Shown here one piece after another: positions 46,499-57,800 of a DNA stretch of 64,000 nt (positions are counted from its first letter, which is position 1; each line of letters starts with the position of its first letter). Origin of the DNA: Hofstenia miamia (Eukaryota > Xenacoelomorpha > Acoela); the NCBI GenBank assembly GCA_004352715.1, contig SCFE01000085.1, positions 251,813-315,812 of the forward strand. Reading direction: 5' to 3'. The notes below the pieces were generated by a model, which worked only from the letters and a program-made list of their open reading frames with translations, ran no database searches and had not been told where the DNA came from. The position numbers and the translations under genes were made by a program.

Positions 46499-47498
46499 NN
46501 NNNNNNNNNNNNNNNNNNNNNNNNNNNNNNNNNNNNNNNNNNNNNNNNNNNNNNNNNNNNNNNNNNNNNNNNNNNNNNNNNNNNNNNNNNNNNNNNNNNN
46601 NNNNNNNNNNNNNNNNNNNNNNNNNNNNNNNNNNNNNNNNNNNNNNNNNNNNNNNNNNNNNNNNNNNNNNNNNNNNNNNNNNNNNNNNNNNNNNNNNNNN
46701 NNNNNNNNNNNNNNNNNNNNNNNNNNNNNNNNNNNNNNNNNNNNNNNNNNNNNNNNNNNNNNNNNNNNNNNNNNNNNNNNNNNNNNNNNNNNNNNNNNNN
46801 NNNNNNNNNNNNNNNNNNNNNNNNNNNNNNNNNNNNNNNNNNNNNNNNNNNNNNNNNNNNNNNNNNNNNNNNNNNNNNNNNNNNNNNNNNNNNNNNNNNN
46901 NNNNNNNNNNNNNNNNNNNNNNNNNNNNNNNNNNNNNNNNNNNNNNNNNNNNNNNNNNNNNNNNNNNNNNNNNNNNNNNNNNNNNNNNNNNNNNNNNNNN
47001 NNNNNNNNNNNNNNNNNNNNNNNNNNNNNNNNNNNNNNNNNNNNNNNNNNNNNNNNNNNNNNNNNNNNNNNNNNNNNNNNNNNNNNNNNNNNNNNNNNNN
47101 NNNNNNNNNNNNNNNNNNNNNNNNNNNNNNNNNNNNNNNNNNNNNNNNNNNNNNNNNNNNNNNNNNNNNNNNNNNNNNNNNNNNNNNNNNNNNNNNNNNN
47201 NNNNNNNNNNNNNNNNNNNNNNNNNNNNNNNNNNNNNNNNNNNNNNNNNNNNNNNNNNNNNNNNNNNNNNNNNNNNNNNNNNNNNNNNNNNNNNNNNNNN
47301 NNNNNNNNNNNNNNNNNNNNNNNNNNNNNNNNNNNNNNNNNNNNNNNNNNNNNNNNNNNNNNNNNNNNNNNNNNNNNNNNNNNNNNNNNNNNNNNNNNNN
47401 NNNNNNNNNNNNNNNNNNNNNNNNNNNNNNNNNNNNNNNNNNNNNNNNNNNNNNNNNNNNNNNNNNNNNNNNNNNNNNNNNNNNNNNNNNNNNNNNNN
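46499..47498. other. assembly gap, 1000 N
   Basis: Exactly 1000 N inside LINE ORF2. The frame is open on both sides, so it covers the middle of the reverse transcriptase. Confidence 0.95.
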
Positions 47499-48479
47499 CT
47501 GAGTTGTTGGTTTAACCGTGTCTTTTACAAAAGCCCACCAGCTGGAGGTCCCTCTATTATCCCTCCTCTGCATGTTTTGGAACGTAACTTGGTGGATACG
47601 CCTAGTAATTGCATCTGCATCTGTCACTCGTTTTTTCCTATGTAAGTAGTGTCTCCGTCGGATTAACGTCTTCAGCAGCGGGGACATAAAAACAGGTTCG
47701 TCGGAGCGCATGGTGACAGTCCGTTTTGGGCAATAGGTATCAAGCATGTGCATTACGGAATCAGTTAGAAAATCAGTGGCTTCATTTATATCCTGTATTG
47801 CTTCAATCTGCTCAAAGTCGTACAGGTCCATTGCAATATTAAATGCATGTCGCTTGTGCTCTCGCTGATCTCTCATGACACAGATTCTCCGTTGGGGCTT
47901 GACACTCTCAAGTGGTTCACATAAAACAGCAAGATGATCCGTTGTCAATGTCGTAGCTACAGTGGAGACTTTGCTAAACATCATGCTTGTAACTAGCACT
48001 CGGTCTAATTTAGACGTGCCTCTTGTGCCTTCCCATGTTCATTCTTTCAGAATGGTCTGCTGTAGCAAATTGTCGACGTCAAATTCGTTAAAATCCCCAC
48101 ATATAACAAAATCTATGTTTTTCTTTTCTTCAAGCAGTTTATCCATGGAATTTACAATAAGGCTGCACAGATCCCCTTGGCGATTAAGTGCAGGCGGGTA
48201 GTACAACACGCAAAAAGCAGTTCTCCCTACCACAAACCAGAGCAGTTCGAAGTCGCTTGATTCGGATTTAAGGACACGTTCACAAACTAGAAAGTCTTTG
48301 ATATATACACAAACCCCACCTCCAATCGTCTTATTCGAGTTTTGTACATTTCTGTCTTGTCGCAGGCATTGGTAATTGGGGATGTAAACAAAGGCATCGT
48401 CGACGTCATTTGTATACCAAGTCTCAGTAACCATACAAACATCAACATTGAGAGCAATAATGTCAGCCTCGAGGTGCAT
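47499..48479 (-). CDS. LINE ORF2 endonuclease and linker
   Basis: Frame 48479-48039 contains ALNVDVCMVTETWY, GGGVCVYIKDF and VICGDFNEFDVDNLL, the motifs of an APE-type endonuclease. Frame 47999-47499 follows with a Lys/Arg-rich linker (LLKTLIRRRHYLHRKKR, then WWAFVKDTV). The two frames differ, so there is one shift near 48010-48040. The endonuclease start is repeated at 48583-48942, beyond the single N at 48675. Confidence 0.85.
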
Positions 48480-49860
48480 TAATGAATTCGGCTTTTTTAA
48501 CGATCTGGCGTTTACTAACAGGACACGAGGTGCCGTATGTAGTCACAAAGGGACAACCTCGTTGTCCCTGTACAGCTTCATATCACGGATACGAAGTGAT
48601 CTTCTGTCCACTCCTTGTTGTATCATTTCTTTGCGTTTCTTCAATAACGAATTTTCTACACTCCGCTCCTCCTCNGCTTGATTCGGATTTAAGGACACGT
48701 TCACAAACTAGAAAGTCTTTGATATATACACAGACCCCACCTCCAATCATCTTATTCAAGTTTTGTACATTTCTGTCTTGTCGCAGGCATTGGTAATTGG
48801 GGATGTAAACAAAGGCATCATCGACGTCATTTGTATACCAAGTCTCAGTAACCATACAAACATCAACATTGAGAGCAATAATGTCAGCCTCGAGGTGCAT
48901 TAATGCATTCAGCTTTTTTAACAATCTGGCGTTTACTAACATGACACGAGGTGCCGTATGTAGTCACAAAAGGACAACCTCATTGTCCCTGTACAGCTTC
49001 ATATCACGGATATGAAGTGATCTTCTGTCCACTCCTTGTTGTATCATTTCTTTGCGTTTCTTCAATAACGAATTTTCTACACTCCGCTCCTCCACAGTCA
49101 ATTGCCTGCATATGTACACATTTCCGTATTCCAAATCGCCCTTTAACTTGTATCCAGCTGCAGTAAGGAGTTTCGCATCCCATATATTGCTCATCATTAC
49201 GAGCACCGGTCGCGGTCTGCGTGCTTGATCTGTGCTATTTGACGGTTTATATTTCCCAANAAGGAGTTTCGCATCCCATATATTGCTCATCATTACGAGC
49301 ACTGGTCGCGGTCTGCGTACTTGATCTGTGCTATTTGACAGTTTATATTTCCCAATTCGTTGGATGTTGGCAAGCTGGCCAGTTACACCCAGGCGATTGC
49401 ACAATTTTGACACAGTGGCATGCTCATTTTCCAGGACTTCCTTGTATTCACCTTGGGCTTCAGGCAAACCAGCAATAAACACAGTCTTCTGGAACTGGTC
49501 ATCTGTCTTTTCGCGTCTTTTGATAGTAGGCTCTAAACCTTCCCGATTTACCCTATNTCTGCGTGCTTGATCTGTGCTATTTGACGGTTTATATTTCCCA
49601 ATTCGTTGGATGTTGGCAAGCTGGCCAGTTACACCCAGGCGATTGCACAATTTTGACACAGCGGCATGCTCATTCTCCAGGACTTCCTTGTATTCACCTT
49701 GGGCTTCGGGCAAACCAGCAATAAACACAGTCTTCTGGAACTGGTCGTCTGTCTTTTCGCGTCTTTTGATAGTAGGCTCTAAACCTTCCCGATTTACCCT
49801 ATGCACTGTAACTGGTTGTACCTGCGTCCCCATAGCCTCTTGCACAGTCTTTGACACAGT
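48245..49860. repeat. contig-overlap duplications around single N bases
   Basis: 48245-48674 is nearly the same as 48676-49090. The sequence just before 49260 recurs just after it (AAGGAGTTTCGCATCCCATA). The block before 49557 (from about 49310) recurs after it to about 49803. Each repeat abuts a single N with 1-3% differences, so these are most likely unmerged overlapping contigs or two haplotypes rather than true tandem copies. Confidence 0.85.
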
Positions 49861-50199
49861 TTGTACTATTTCGCGCTTAAATTGGACACTATCTATTTCC
49901 GAGAAAAAAATTTTTCGTGGTGCTTTCAAACATTGCTCGCATACAAATAACAGGGAAGGAACATCTTTCACCATCATAAACAAATCGTTATTAATATTTG
50001 CACATGTAGCGTGGATCCAACTTTGGCATCTTTCGCAGCAAACCCAGTTAAGTTCCGCATCGCCATGTTCCCTGCAGATGCTGCACAAGCCGTTTTCGTC
50101 GGGTGGAGGATCTGTGTCTCTCGCAGAACCACGTCGTCCAGTTGCCATGTTGTTTGGGGCGGGTTGTCGCCCACCCTGCTTTCCTCCTCGAACCACCAT
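48964..50199 (-). CDS. LINE ORF1 with PHD finger
   Basis: The frame starts MVVRGGKQGGRQPAPNN. Residues about 36-90 form a PHD-type finger: CSIC, CCERC, WIHATC, CEQC. A linker VHRVNREGLEPTIKRREK and a nucleic-acid-binding-like part follow (VFIAGLPEAQGEY, then VLVMMSNIWDAKLL), and it ends RDMKLYRDNEVVLL. Some CR1-like elements carry such an ORF1, which binds the element RNA. The apparent 411 codons are inflated by repeated segments at the single-N joins, and the true protein is shorter. Confidence 0.85.
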   Translation of the reverse strand: MVVRGGKQGGRQPAPNNMATGRRGSARDTDPPPDENGLCSICREHGDAELNWVCCERCQSWIHATCANINNDLFMMVKDVPSLLFVCEQCLKAPRKIFFSEIDSVQFKREIVQTVSKTVQEAMGTQVQPVTVHRVNREGLEPTIKRREKTDDQFQKTVFIAGLPEAQGEYKEVLENEHAAVSKLCNRLGVTGQLANIQRIGKYKPSNSTDQARRXRVNREGLEPTIKRREKTDDQFQKTVFIAGLPEAQGEYKEVLENEHATVSKLCNRLGVTGQLANIQRIGKYKLSNSTDQVRRPRPVLVMMSNIWDAKLLXGKYKPSNSTDQARRPRPVLVMMSNIWDAKLLTAAGYKLKGDLEYGNVYICRQLTVEERSVENSLLKKRKEMIQQGVDRRSLHIRDMKLYRDNEVVLL

Positions 50200-50342
50200 T
50201 CGATATGAAAACTAATTAAACTGTATAATAAACAGGCAAATTTATGAATCGGATGTTCTTAAAGTATGTATACTTTTTAATACAGCACTATAATAATTGA
50301 GACAAATGTATCAATGCACTTAGTGCTGTATATATACGAGGC

Positions 50343-50665
50343 TTTTAATGATATTGTAGACTACTCATCCATATAATCATGCAGTAGATGATGAAGAATC
50401 AAAGATTATTTCCCTGAAGACTCGTATTAAATCTTCAGCAGATCAAAGTTGCCAATCAAACGAATCTTTGATCAGGTGTGTAAAGATGGTCAATTTGGAG
50501 AAAAACTCTCGTTCCAAGAAATGAAGTCGTGCTTAAAAAGGCGACTCAAGCTTCTCCCTCCTCTTCCAAAAAATAATGAAGATGCCAGTTCCGCTTTAAG
50601 TAAATTTACTATTTTAAGAAATAATTCTTTTAGTACCTATTTCATTAGTGTAGAATCACTTGGGG
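50343..50665 (+). pseudogene. FLYWCH exon of copy 2, 3' part
   Basis: After the LINE, HPYNHAVDDEESKIISLKTR resumes the homology (copy 1: HSHPISKDESALIKLQSK), then in another frame PIKRIFDQVCKDGQ, LSFQEMKSCLKRRLK. A frameshift lies near 50440-50450. The exon ends ...ESLG plus one base at a strong donor GTGAGT (50666), the same phase 1 as copy 1. The zinc-finger half is therefore broken twice (LINE and frameshift), but the splice signal is kept. Confidence 0.8.
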
Positions 50666-51275
50666 GTGAGTCCATCTAACAAGAGAACACGGTTAAACTA
50701 TTTCTCTATTTACAGATGCTTGGGTATCTTATATACAATGCGTATTTACAATATTTACATACATTAAAACAATTAGTCAACACGAAAAGCGCAGGAACTG
50801 GCCAATAAATAACAACTACCGACTGATGTTACATTAGAACATAACATATTTTAGAAGTGTGTTTAATCTAACCCTAACATCAAGGGTGCACTTTTTGAAT
50901 TTTTGTTGATTTTGAATTTTTAAATTTATTTATAATACTTATGACATTTATAAACGATTAATAACAGCAGATAAATTTGGCGACCAGAATTTATATAGAA
51001 TAAGGAATTTACATAGACCAGTTTATATCGACTACTTTCAATATGAAAATTGTTTTTGGATTTCCTATGACAATTGAATATACATTAGTGAGAAAAAGTA
51101 ATGACACACTGTGTTGTAAAATAATGAACCACCCACTATTGTGGAGACATGGTGGCTGGGAAAATGTCAATTGCACCATTGGTGTGGCAACATGTTGTTT
51201 ACAACAATATGAGGTTCAAAGCAATAATTTGTTATATTATTTCCACTCAAGTCCGACATCAAAGATTACCCTAGT

Positions 51276-52644
51276 CATCTGATGGTGATTAAAAGTATTG
51301 AAACACAAGTTTTGCAATTAAACTTTGCTATTTAATCTTTCAGAAACAGTTGTTTTCTTTGGTATATTATTGCGAAATACAAAATTGCTATATTTTAGGT
51401 CTGGAAATGCCCAAATACACACCTGAGGAAATTAGAAATCTCATCATCAGCAAGCACTTGGAAGGTCTTGGGTAAGGGCTTGTCAATTCTTCAGCGGCAA
51501 CTGTCAGTCGTTTAATTAAGAGATTTAATGCAGAGGAGTCCACAGAAGTTAAAAAGAAAAATGGGCGACCTTCTAAATCTACATCTGGAGATATGCGTTT
51601 GTTGTCCAGAATGGCTAGAGCGAACCCAACTCTTAATGCTACCCAGCTAAGGCAAGGATGGTGCAATGGTGGGGCCTACAGCAAATCATCTGTGAGAAGA
51701 ATTTTGCAGAAACTAGGTCTGGTCAGCCGTGTGGCAGCTCAAAAACCAAAAATCACCAGAAAGCAGCGGATGGCTCGACTAAATTGGTGTCGCTCAAATC
51801 AGGGCAACAGAGACCTAGACTGGGCAAACATTGTTTTTAGTGATGAAGCTAAAATAGAGTTGCATCCACGCCGCAGAACTATTGTGAGACGACCTCCAGG
51901 TGCAGAGCAACGTGGGAAGCCAAGGTACACTGCAAAGACTGAAGTTTGGAGGCGGATCCTTAATGATTTGGGGGTTCATAAAAAAATGTGGCCTCCGAAA
52001 AGTTGTTAGAGTTGATACAAACCTTAACAGTCGAAAATATTGTTCTCTTCTTTCCCAAAACCTACTTCCTTACCTTAGCCCTGATGATGTATTCGAACAT
52101 GAATGGGGTTGCACTTCTTGGAGACTGGCCATCTCAGTCTCCGGATTTAAATATCATAGAACATTTCTGGGCCATTCTTAAGAAGAAAGTGGCTGAACAT
52201 CGCCCAGCCAATTTAGCCCTACGATGGGAGTTAGTGGAAAAAGAATTTTATGCTATTTCTGATGAAATGATAACTAATCTTTATGACTCACTTCCCCGAA
52301 GAATGGACACTGTGGTACGTTGCCGAGGCAATTTTGGTCATTATTAAACTTTTTATTTTGTAGATTTAGCTTTCTAGTGTCTTCTATTTCGGTTTGTTAA
52401 AAATATATTTTATCCATTATAGTGGAATGTATATTCTTCATTACTTTTAGTCACTACTATAGAACTCCAATTTAACAAATGCATGCAATGACTGAGTGTT
52501 TCCGGCATATACATTCATATTTTCTTAGAGCATTTCTTTTTCATATTACTGGAATCATTTTATGCAAATAATATTATTCCTCTATTGCTGAATTACGTAT
52601 TTTGTAAGCCAAAGTAGGTGTTTCATTACTTTTAAGCACTACTG
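51276..52644 (+). mobile_element. Tc1-like transposon, inactive
   Basis: Inverted ends: GATTAAAAGTATTGAAACAC near 51287-51306 against CAGTAGTGCTTAAAAGTAATG (reverse complement, ending 52644, then TA). The transposase starts MPKYTPEEIRNLII at 51407, followed by a helix-turn-helix region (ATVSRLIKRF), GRPS, a second helix-turn-helix (RILQKLGLVSR), FSDEAKIEL with the first Asp, and WPSQSPDLNIIEHFW with the final Glu. An early stop at about codon 23, a frameshift near 51940 and a loss around the second Asp (after DDVFEHE) make it inactive. A second end-like motif, ATTACTTTTAGTCACTAC, lies at 52441-52458. Confidence 0.85.
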
Positions 52645-52659
52645 TATATGCAGAAAATT

Positions 52660-52662
<3 letters not shown>

Positions 52663-52694
<32 letters not shown>
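52663..52694. repeat. (TA)n microsatellite
   Basis: TA dinucleotide repeat just downstream of the Tc1 element. Confidence 0.9.
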
Positions 52695-52696
<2 letters not shown>

Positions 52697-53930
52697 ATTG
52701 TGAGGATAATCATATAATAATATGAAACCACATTGGAAATTAAATAACATTACTTTGGGTATATGTATGTTTCAATTTAAGTATTTTTTGAAGAAATTGT
52801 AAATTACAATAATTTCGAATTTCTTACACTAAATGTATTCATTTGTAATTCATAGTGTGTATTTTCAATTGGGTTTTATTTTGACTATCAATTATTTCTC
52901 TTCAGATTTTTTTCAATTGAAAGCTCTGTTAGATTACTGATCGATGTACATTCCGGTCTATGTAAATTTTTGATTTGGTGTAAATTTTGGTCGATGTAAA
53001 CTGCAGACTGTTGGAAGGCACCAGGCAAAGTTGACTCTAATCAGGGAGCTTAGAGCGAAATTTGTAGGCAACCTACTCCTCTGGATTGTTGTAATAACAT
53101 GGAAACCTCTTTCTAGCGATTTCTCATCCAATGTAATTACCGAATCTATATTTACAATTTCTAGCAGAGAGACGACAAATGTTTTAATATCACAATATTG
53201 CACGAGGTTTAACATCCTGTAACCAGAAGTCAAGCAAGCATACAAATTGAGTCAACATGGGTGAGGTTTGTTTTTATCACAATCTTGGTGCTGAGTGTTA
53301 TTTCTCCAGTAAATGGGACGGTTTGCTCGTCGAAACAAAGATGTTTCATAGCTTCTTGCGCACTATTGTGATTCGTGCAAACTTTCCATAATGTATCTCA
53401 TTGTTGTTCATTATCGTCATAAACGCATTTCATGCTTAATGCAACAATATTCTTTCTGTCGGTTGATTCTGCCAAAAGATGTGTTTCCTTCAAAAAATGA
53501 CCAAGAGATTTCACACGAATCAAAGCTGCTCTAATGGTAAAGCAAAATGTCTCAAAATATCTCCAAAACTGACTGGAAAAATGTTCACTTGTTATATGTG
53601 CCAGAGATTCCAACAATGCTATAAGAAAATAGTCAACAAAATTGCTCAGGCAATGCTGTAAAACAGAGAATTCATGCTCAAGAACTGCATTATATGAGTC
53701 TACGAGTAAACAATTTTTTGTTGAACATTCTTTTCCGTTGTTTCTGATTGGTTGCTGAGTTGCTCTGTGCTTCACAACACATTTTCATCCTGGGGTATAA
53801 GGGAACAGTGAATATCTAGTTACACATTCTCCAAATTATCCTAACTTTCTAGAAGCCAAGTTTCCTATTTTGCAGTTCTAATTGTTTACAAAATGTGATC
53901 GAATGATTTAAGTTAGCAATATTACAAGGG

Positions 53931-54240
53931 GTGTCCGAAAAATAATGCAGTTTTCAAATTAGAGATAGTATATTTACAAATAATAACAAACTGAATACGT
54001 GGCATATATCCTCTTCAATGTAAGCCACGTTTTGTTCAATGCACTTGTGCAGACTCCGAATCTATGCTTAGTACTAGTCTTAATACTAGTCACAATGGTG
54101 TTTTTTTCAGTCGCTAATGGTCCTCGAAGCCACGCATTAAATTTCTCTTTGATCTTTGGAAGCACCCAATTTAAAAAAATATGGTGAGTATGGAGGATAA
54201 TGAGGTTAGGAGCAGAATGTATCGAGCTTGAACATGACAA
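53931..54240 (-). pseudogene. mariner-like transposase C-terminal relic
   Basis: The minus frame has SAPNLIILHTHHIFLNWVLP, KIKEKFNAWLRG and a weak C-terminal tail. This follows the end of mariner transposases, where a PDLAPSDYHLF-PK(M/L)K block precedes the tail. Outside the frame, GGGGTGTCCGAAAAATAATG at 53931 looks like a mariner end. The third catalytic acid is not preserved. Confidence 0.5.
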
Positions 54241-54394
54241 TAGAGTGTCACACTCAACATATATGAAAGAGAATTATAGCATTTTGAAAATGATCTTGGA
54301 ATTGCTTCGTTACGGCCATAATCTGTGAGATGTGTGCAGAGACTTCATAATCTTGACAATCATGATAGGTTCACAAAATATCCATCTATGTTAA

Positions 54395-55010
54395 GTTTGT
54401 GCGACAGGCGCAAAAGAAGTTATCACTAAATTGGAAACAATTGCTCCAGCAAAAAAAATTTACTCCTGGAGTCCACAGTGCCATTGAATCCTTTATCAAA
54501 AAGCGATTTTTCCACATATTAAATTCGTTATTGGAAAACAATTTGTTAAGTAGTTGAATCCAACTACCCAAACTTTAATATATGTTCGCCAAATGTTTCC
54601 CAACCTATCTGATGTGAAAATGAGTTAAGGTATATTTACCCGATCGCAGATACGGTTGATGCTGTAGTCAATTGACATAGAAAATTTAAAGACAAAATTT
54701 AAGAGAATGCGTGGAAATCATTTACGTCTGTTGAAGGATTTCTCGGAAATCATAGAGAACTTGGTTAACAATTTGTTAAGATAATACAAACGATTGCGAT
54801 ACACTATGTTGATCAAACTGCATTATCTTCACCCACATGTAGAATTTCTTGAATGAATTTAGGAGCTTTCAGCAAAGAGCATGGTGAAAGGTTTCAGCAA
54901 GACATTAAATGCATTAAGGGGAAATGCAATAGTCGATCGGAAGTGATGATGATGAGCGATTATATTTGGTGTCTTCTTTGTAATAATGAATGTCGCTTCA
55001 AATGGAAAAG
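54395..55010 (+). pseudogene. transposon-derived ORF relic (HGERFHQDI-type family)
   Basis: The plus-strand frames contain AWKSFTSVEGFLGNHRELG near 54710 and NLGAFSKEHGERFQQDIK near 54854, followed by MMMSDYIWCLL. I recall a widespread multi-copy invertebrate protein family with FLGN...HGERFHQDI...ADYCW spacing. Stops and shifts separate the pieces. Which transposon class carries it is not known to me. Confidence 0.5.
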
Positions 55011-56119
55011 CATTTCTTCTGTTCACTTTTGAATCATCAAGTTTCATGCCAATTAATTAGAAACGTTGTTTCAAATCAAAACGTGTGTTCTATTTGTAAA
55101 CATATTTTGTTCTATTGTTATCGAAATCATGACTTAATCAGATGTATCTATATGCCAATATAGGTCTGAGCAATAAGCAACTTTTATGAACTCCCTTTAG
55201 CTTAAGAGAAAATGTTAGAATAAAAAACTAAGCACAGATTCGAGATTTTTACAGTTAAATTGGTTATATTAAAACATATTGAGATAAGCACAATATTTTT
55301 GAAATACTGTTTTGCTCGGTTTAGCATGATATCTTGTGCATAAATAAGGAAATGCTGTAATAGACTAAAGGCTTATCGTCAAAGTATATATATTTCGTAG
55401 TCCTGTATTTTTTATTTACAAAATAGCAAAGTTTGCTTTGTTACGAATTTTCATCTTTTAAGTCTTCCCCTTCTACTGTACGCACCCGTTGCACGATTTA
55501 CTAGAATTGCAGTATCGTTTTAATCATTTAATTTGCGTTAAGCATATTATGCGATTTTGACAAAAGCCATTGAGCGATTATCTACAAGCTATAATATTAT
55601 TTTGTTTTTGATATATTGAGTATTTTTTAGACATGTGAAAATACTTGAATAAAATAGCCAAGTGATTGCTATCTTATTAGCTTGCAATTAAATTTTAACA
55701 TATCACAAATTTGTCACGTGGTAATTCTATATCACGTCAAACCACATTGCTGTAAGCTCACACTAATTTATCAAAAATGCTACAAAAATAATTATTGCAA
55801 ATTGAAAGTTCTATGCAGTTCAATGAGTTGCATGCACTAGAATTGCATATAGCAACCATTGAATGATTTGCCGGTGCTGCAGTAATTAACTCCTCTTAAC
55901 AGTGATACAATTCCTTGTAAAAGTAAAGGATTGAGAGGAGAGAGAGTGGCTATACTCAGCCTACTTGAAAATGAGAACCTATATAGAGATAGTCACTTAA
56001 GACGAGAACCCTATTTAAGAGAAAGAGAGAGAAGCCCTAATTGTTGTTGGGGGCAATTTGTAAGAACCTGCGTGCAAAAGTGTAACCTAGCTCGGTGCAT
56101 TTCTCAGCTCGTGCAATTT

Positions 56120-56902
56120 AACATTTTTTCCGATGTTGAGCACTTGTCTACTTGGTCCTCTGTCAACCATCTTGATTTTAGCACTACCAAGACATGTGGT
56201 ATTTCCTTTTCTGTGGCTCCCCTTTCTGATTTGCCTCTATCTGTGAACTTTGCGTCTCATCACACTCATCTTGGATTTCAACTTGCTGAAAACTTAAATT
56301 GGACTGGACATGTGTCTTTGCGTCTCCGCAAAGCTAATTCCTCGCTATTTGCCCTTTTCCGTAATGTTCCTTTTAATACCTCGTCCGCTGTGAAACTCTC
56401 TTTGTTCAAGTCCATTCCTCGCGCCATTCTTCTCTACGCATCTCCTTGTTGGTGGCCTTCTCGTGCTTTGTTCCACTCCATGGAACGTTTCCAGAAACGC
56501 GCTTTCAAATGGATTTCCTCTTTGGACTATAAAGACGCTCTGCTGAAATTCTCCACTCTCCCGCTGTCACTCTACTTCCATGCCTGTGATCTCCTTCTGT
56601 TCAATCGACTACTGACTCGCAAATTGGATCTTGATCCTTTTGATTTCATTAAGTTCTCTAATTCCTGCTGCACTCGCTCTGATGATGCTGTCACCCTCTC
56701 CATTCGTCGTACAAAGAAACAGCGCACCCTTCACTCGTTTTTCAATCGTGCTTGTACTGCTGCTAATTACATCTTGACTCGCAACCCTCCAACAGCGATT
56801 GATTTCTTTTCTCCGCCACCGAGCTTCAAGAAATCTTTGATGGCTTTCCTCTTTGCTGAGCCCTTCTCCAACTTCGCCTACTCTGCACGATTGACCTTAT
56901 GA
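56120..56902 (+). mobile_element. LINE-B 3' fragment, second copy
   Basis: A single open frame runs to 56902. From about SDVEHLSTWSSVNHLDF onward it is the C-terminal part of a LINE reverse-transcriptase ORF: NWTGHVSLRLRKANSSLFAL, HSMERFQKRAFKWISS, LLLFNRLLTRKLD. It is closely similar to the minus-strand copy at 14358-15466 but has no internal stop. It is 5' truncated, so the catalytic YxDD part is missing. It lies within the intron of the copy 2 locus. Confidence 0.85.
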
Positions 56903-57068
56903 ACGGTAATTAAGCAGAAATTACTGCGTACAAAATTATCAGAAATAATGAAATATTCAAAATACTGAAAATTACAGTTTGTACAAATCGAAATTAGTCC
57001 ATTCTAAATATAATAATAGTAAATTATTTAATTCGTCAAACTAATGTAGACTTCCTGGGAGATCTACA

Positions 57069-57440
57069 GTGAACTCTCGATTATCCGCCACCAGTGAGGA
57101 ACATTTTTTCGGCAGAAGGCTATGTCCGCGATATGCCAGGTCACAAATTTATTATATCTTGCCATGATTCTACTTACGATCTTGACTCAATTTACTAGTA
57201 TGTGCCTACATTTAACTTCTCAGTAATTTCCATTGTTTTAGAGTACAATAACCTCACAATTGCATGTATGTATATATTAAAGTACAAAAAAGATACAAAG
57301 CTAAGAAGCAAGTAATCAAAGGTTGAAATTAAATTATAACACGTTTTCTTGAATCTTAGCCGTTATTTTCCCACTACAACCGTTTGAAATGGCAATAAGA
57401 TTGTGGATAAACGAGTTGCGAATAATCGAGGATGATTTCG
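57069..57440. mobile_element. possible pogo/Tigger-like MITE
   Basis: TA then CAGTGAACTCTCGATTATCC at 57067-57088, and GAATAATCGAGGATGATTTC near 57420, look like inverted ends of pogo type (CAGT...CTCGATTATCCG). The right end is weak. Confidence 0.4.
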
Positions 57441-57800
57441 TTGATCATAATAAAAAAATGTCATGATCCAAAAATAACTGTTGTTTCAAAAATCAAAAGC
57501 CCCCCCCCCTCCAATTTGAAGCAATTTAGGGATCCTAGTGCCAAAGTGCTAAGAAGATATTTCTCTTAGAATATCAGTCTATGTCGGTTGTTATGAAAAA
57601 TGTCGTTATAGTATAGTTTTTAAACAATTTAATTATCCTGGAAAGGTTACAATTTAGTCGTTGATTATATTTCTGGTCGTTATAAGTAAATGTCCTTATA
57701 AAACAATTCTATTTTATTTAAATATTTAATTTATGTATGTACATAATTATTCACATTACTTTTACAATTTCAATATAAGTAACTCTAATGTTTTTTTCAG

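Larger units (their letters stand above)
45746..50330 (-). mobile_element. CR1/jockey-type LINE with PHD-finger ORF1, inserted in FLYWCH copy 2
   Basis: A near-full-length non-LTR element on the minus strand: ORF1 from 50199, ORF2 endonuclease near 48942-48039, a central region to 47499, a gap of 1000 N over the reverse-transcriptase core, then the reverse-transcriptase C-terminus to 45803. The 3' end at 45745 is an AAC/GTT microsatellite, as in CR1-like tails. Three single-N joins (48675, 49260, 49557) are flanked by repeated sequence, so the element appears longer here than it really is. The exact 5' boundary between 50215 and 50340 is not visible. Confidence 0.85.
50666..57800 (+). other. 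intron between FLYWCH and isomerase parts of copy 2
   Basis: The donor is at 50666 and the acceptor TTTTTTTCAG ends at 57800. It is about 7.1 kb against 1.8 kb in copy 1, expanded by the Tc1, mariner, LINE-B and other relics listed separately. The parts between them (50680-51275, 52700-53930, 55020-56100) show no recognised gene. A 125-codon minus-strand frame at 53398-53775 is unassigned. Confidence 0.6.

Noticed and set aside
46355-47645. Plus-strand frames across the LINE gap
   Set aside because: They run antisense to the LINE ORF2 and are made mainly of N.
49221-50215. Plus-strand frames of 80-213 codons opposite LINE ORF1
   Set aside because: Shadows of the minus-strand PHD-finger ORF1, repeated because of the single-N joins.
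57488-57500. Run of C bases as a functional G-quadruplex
   Set aside because: A single homopolymer run of C near 57490; it lacks the separated runs needed for a typical quadruplex and is probably a slippage tract.
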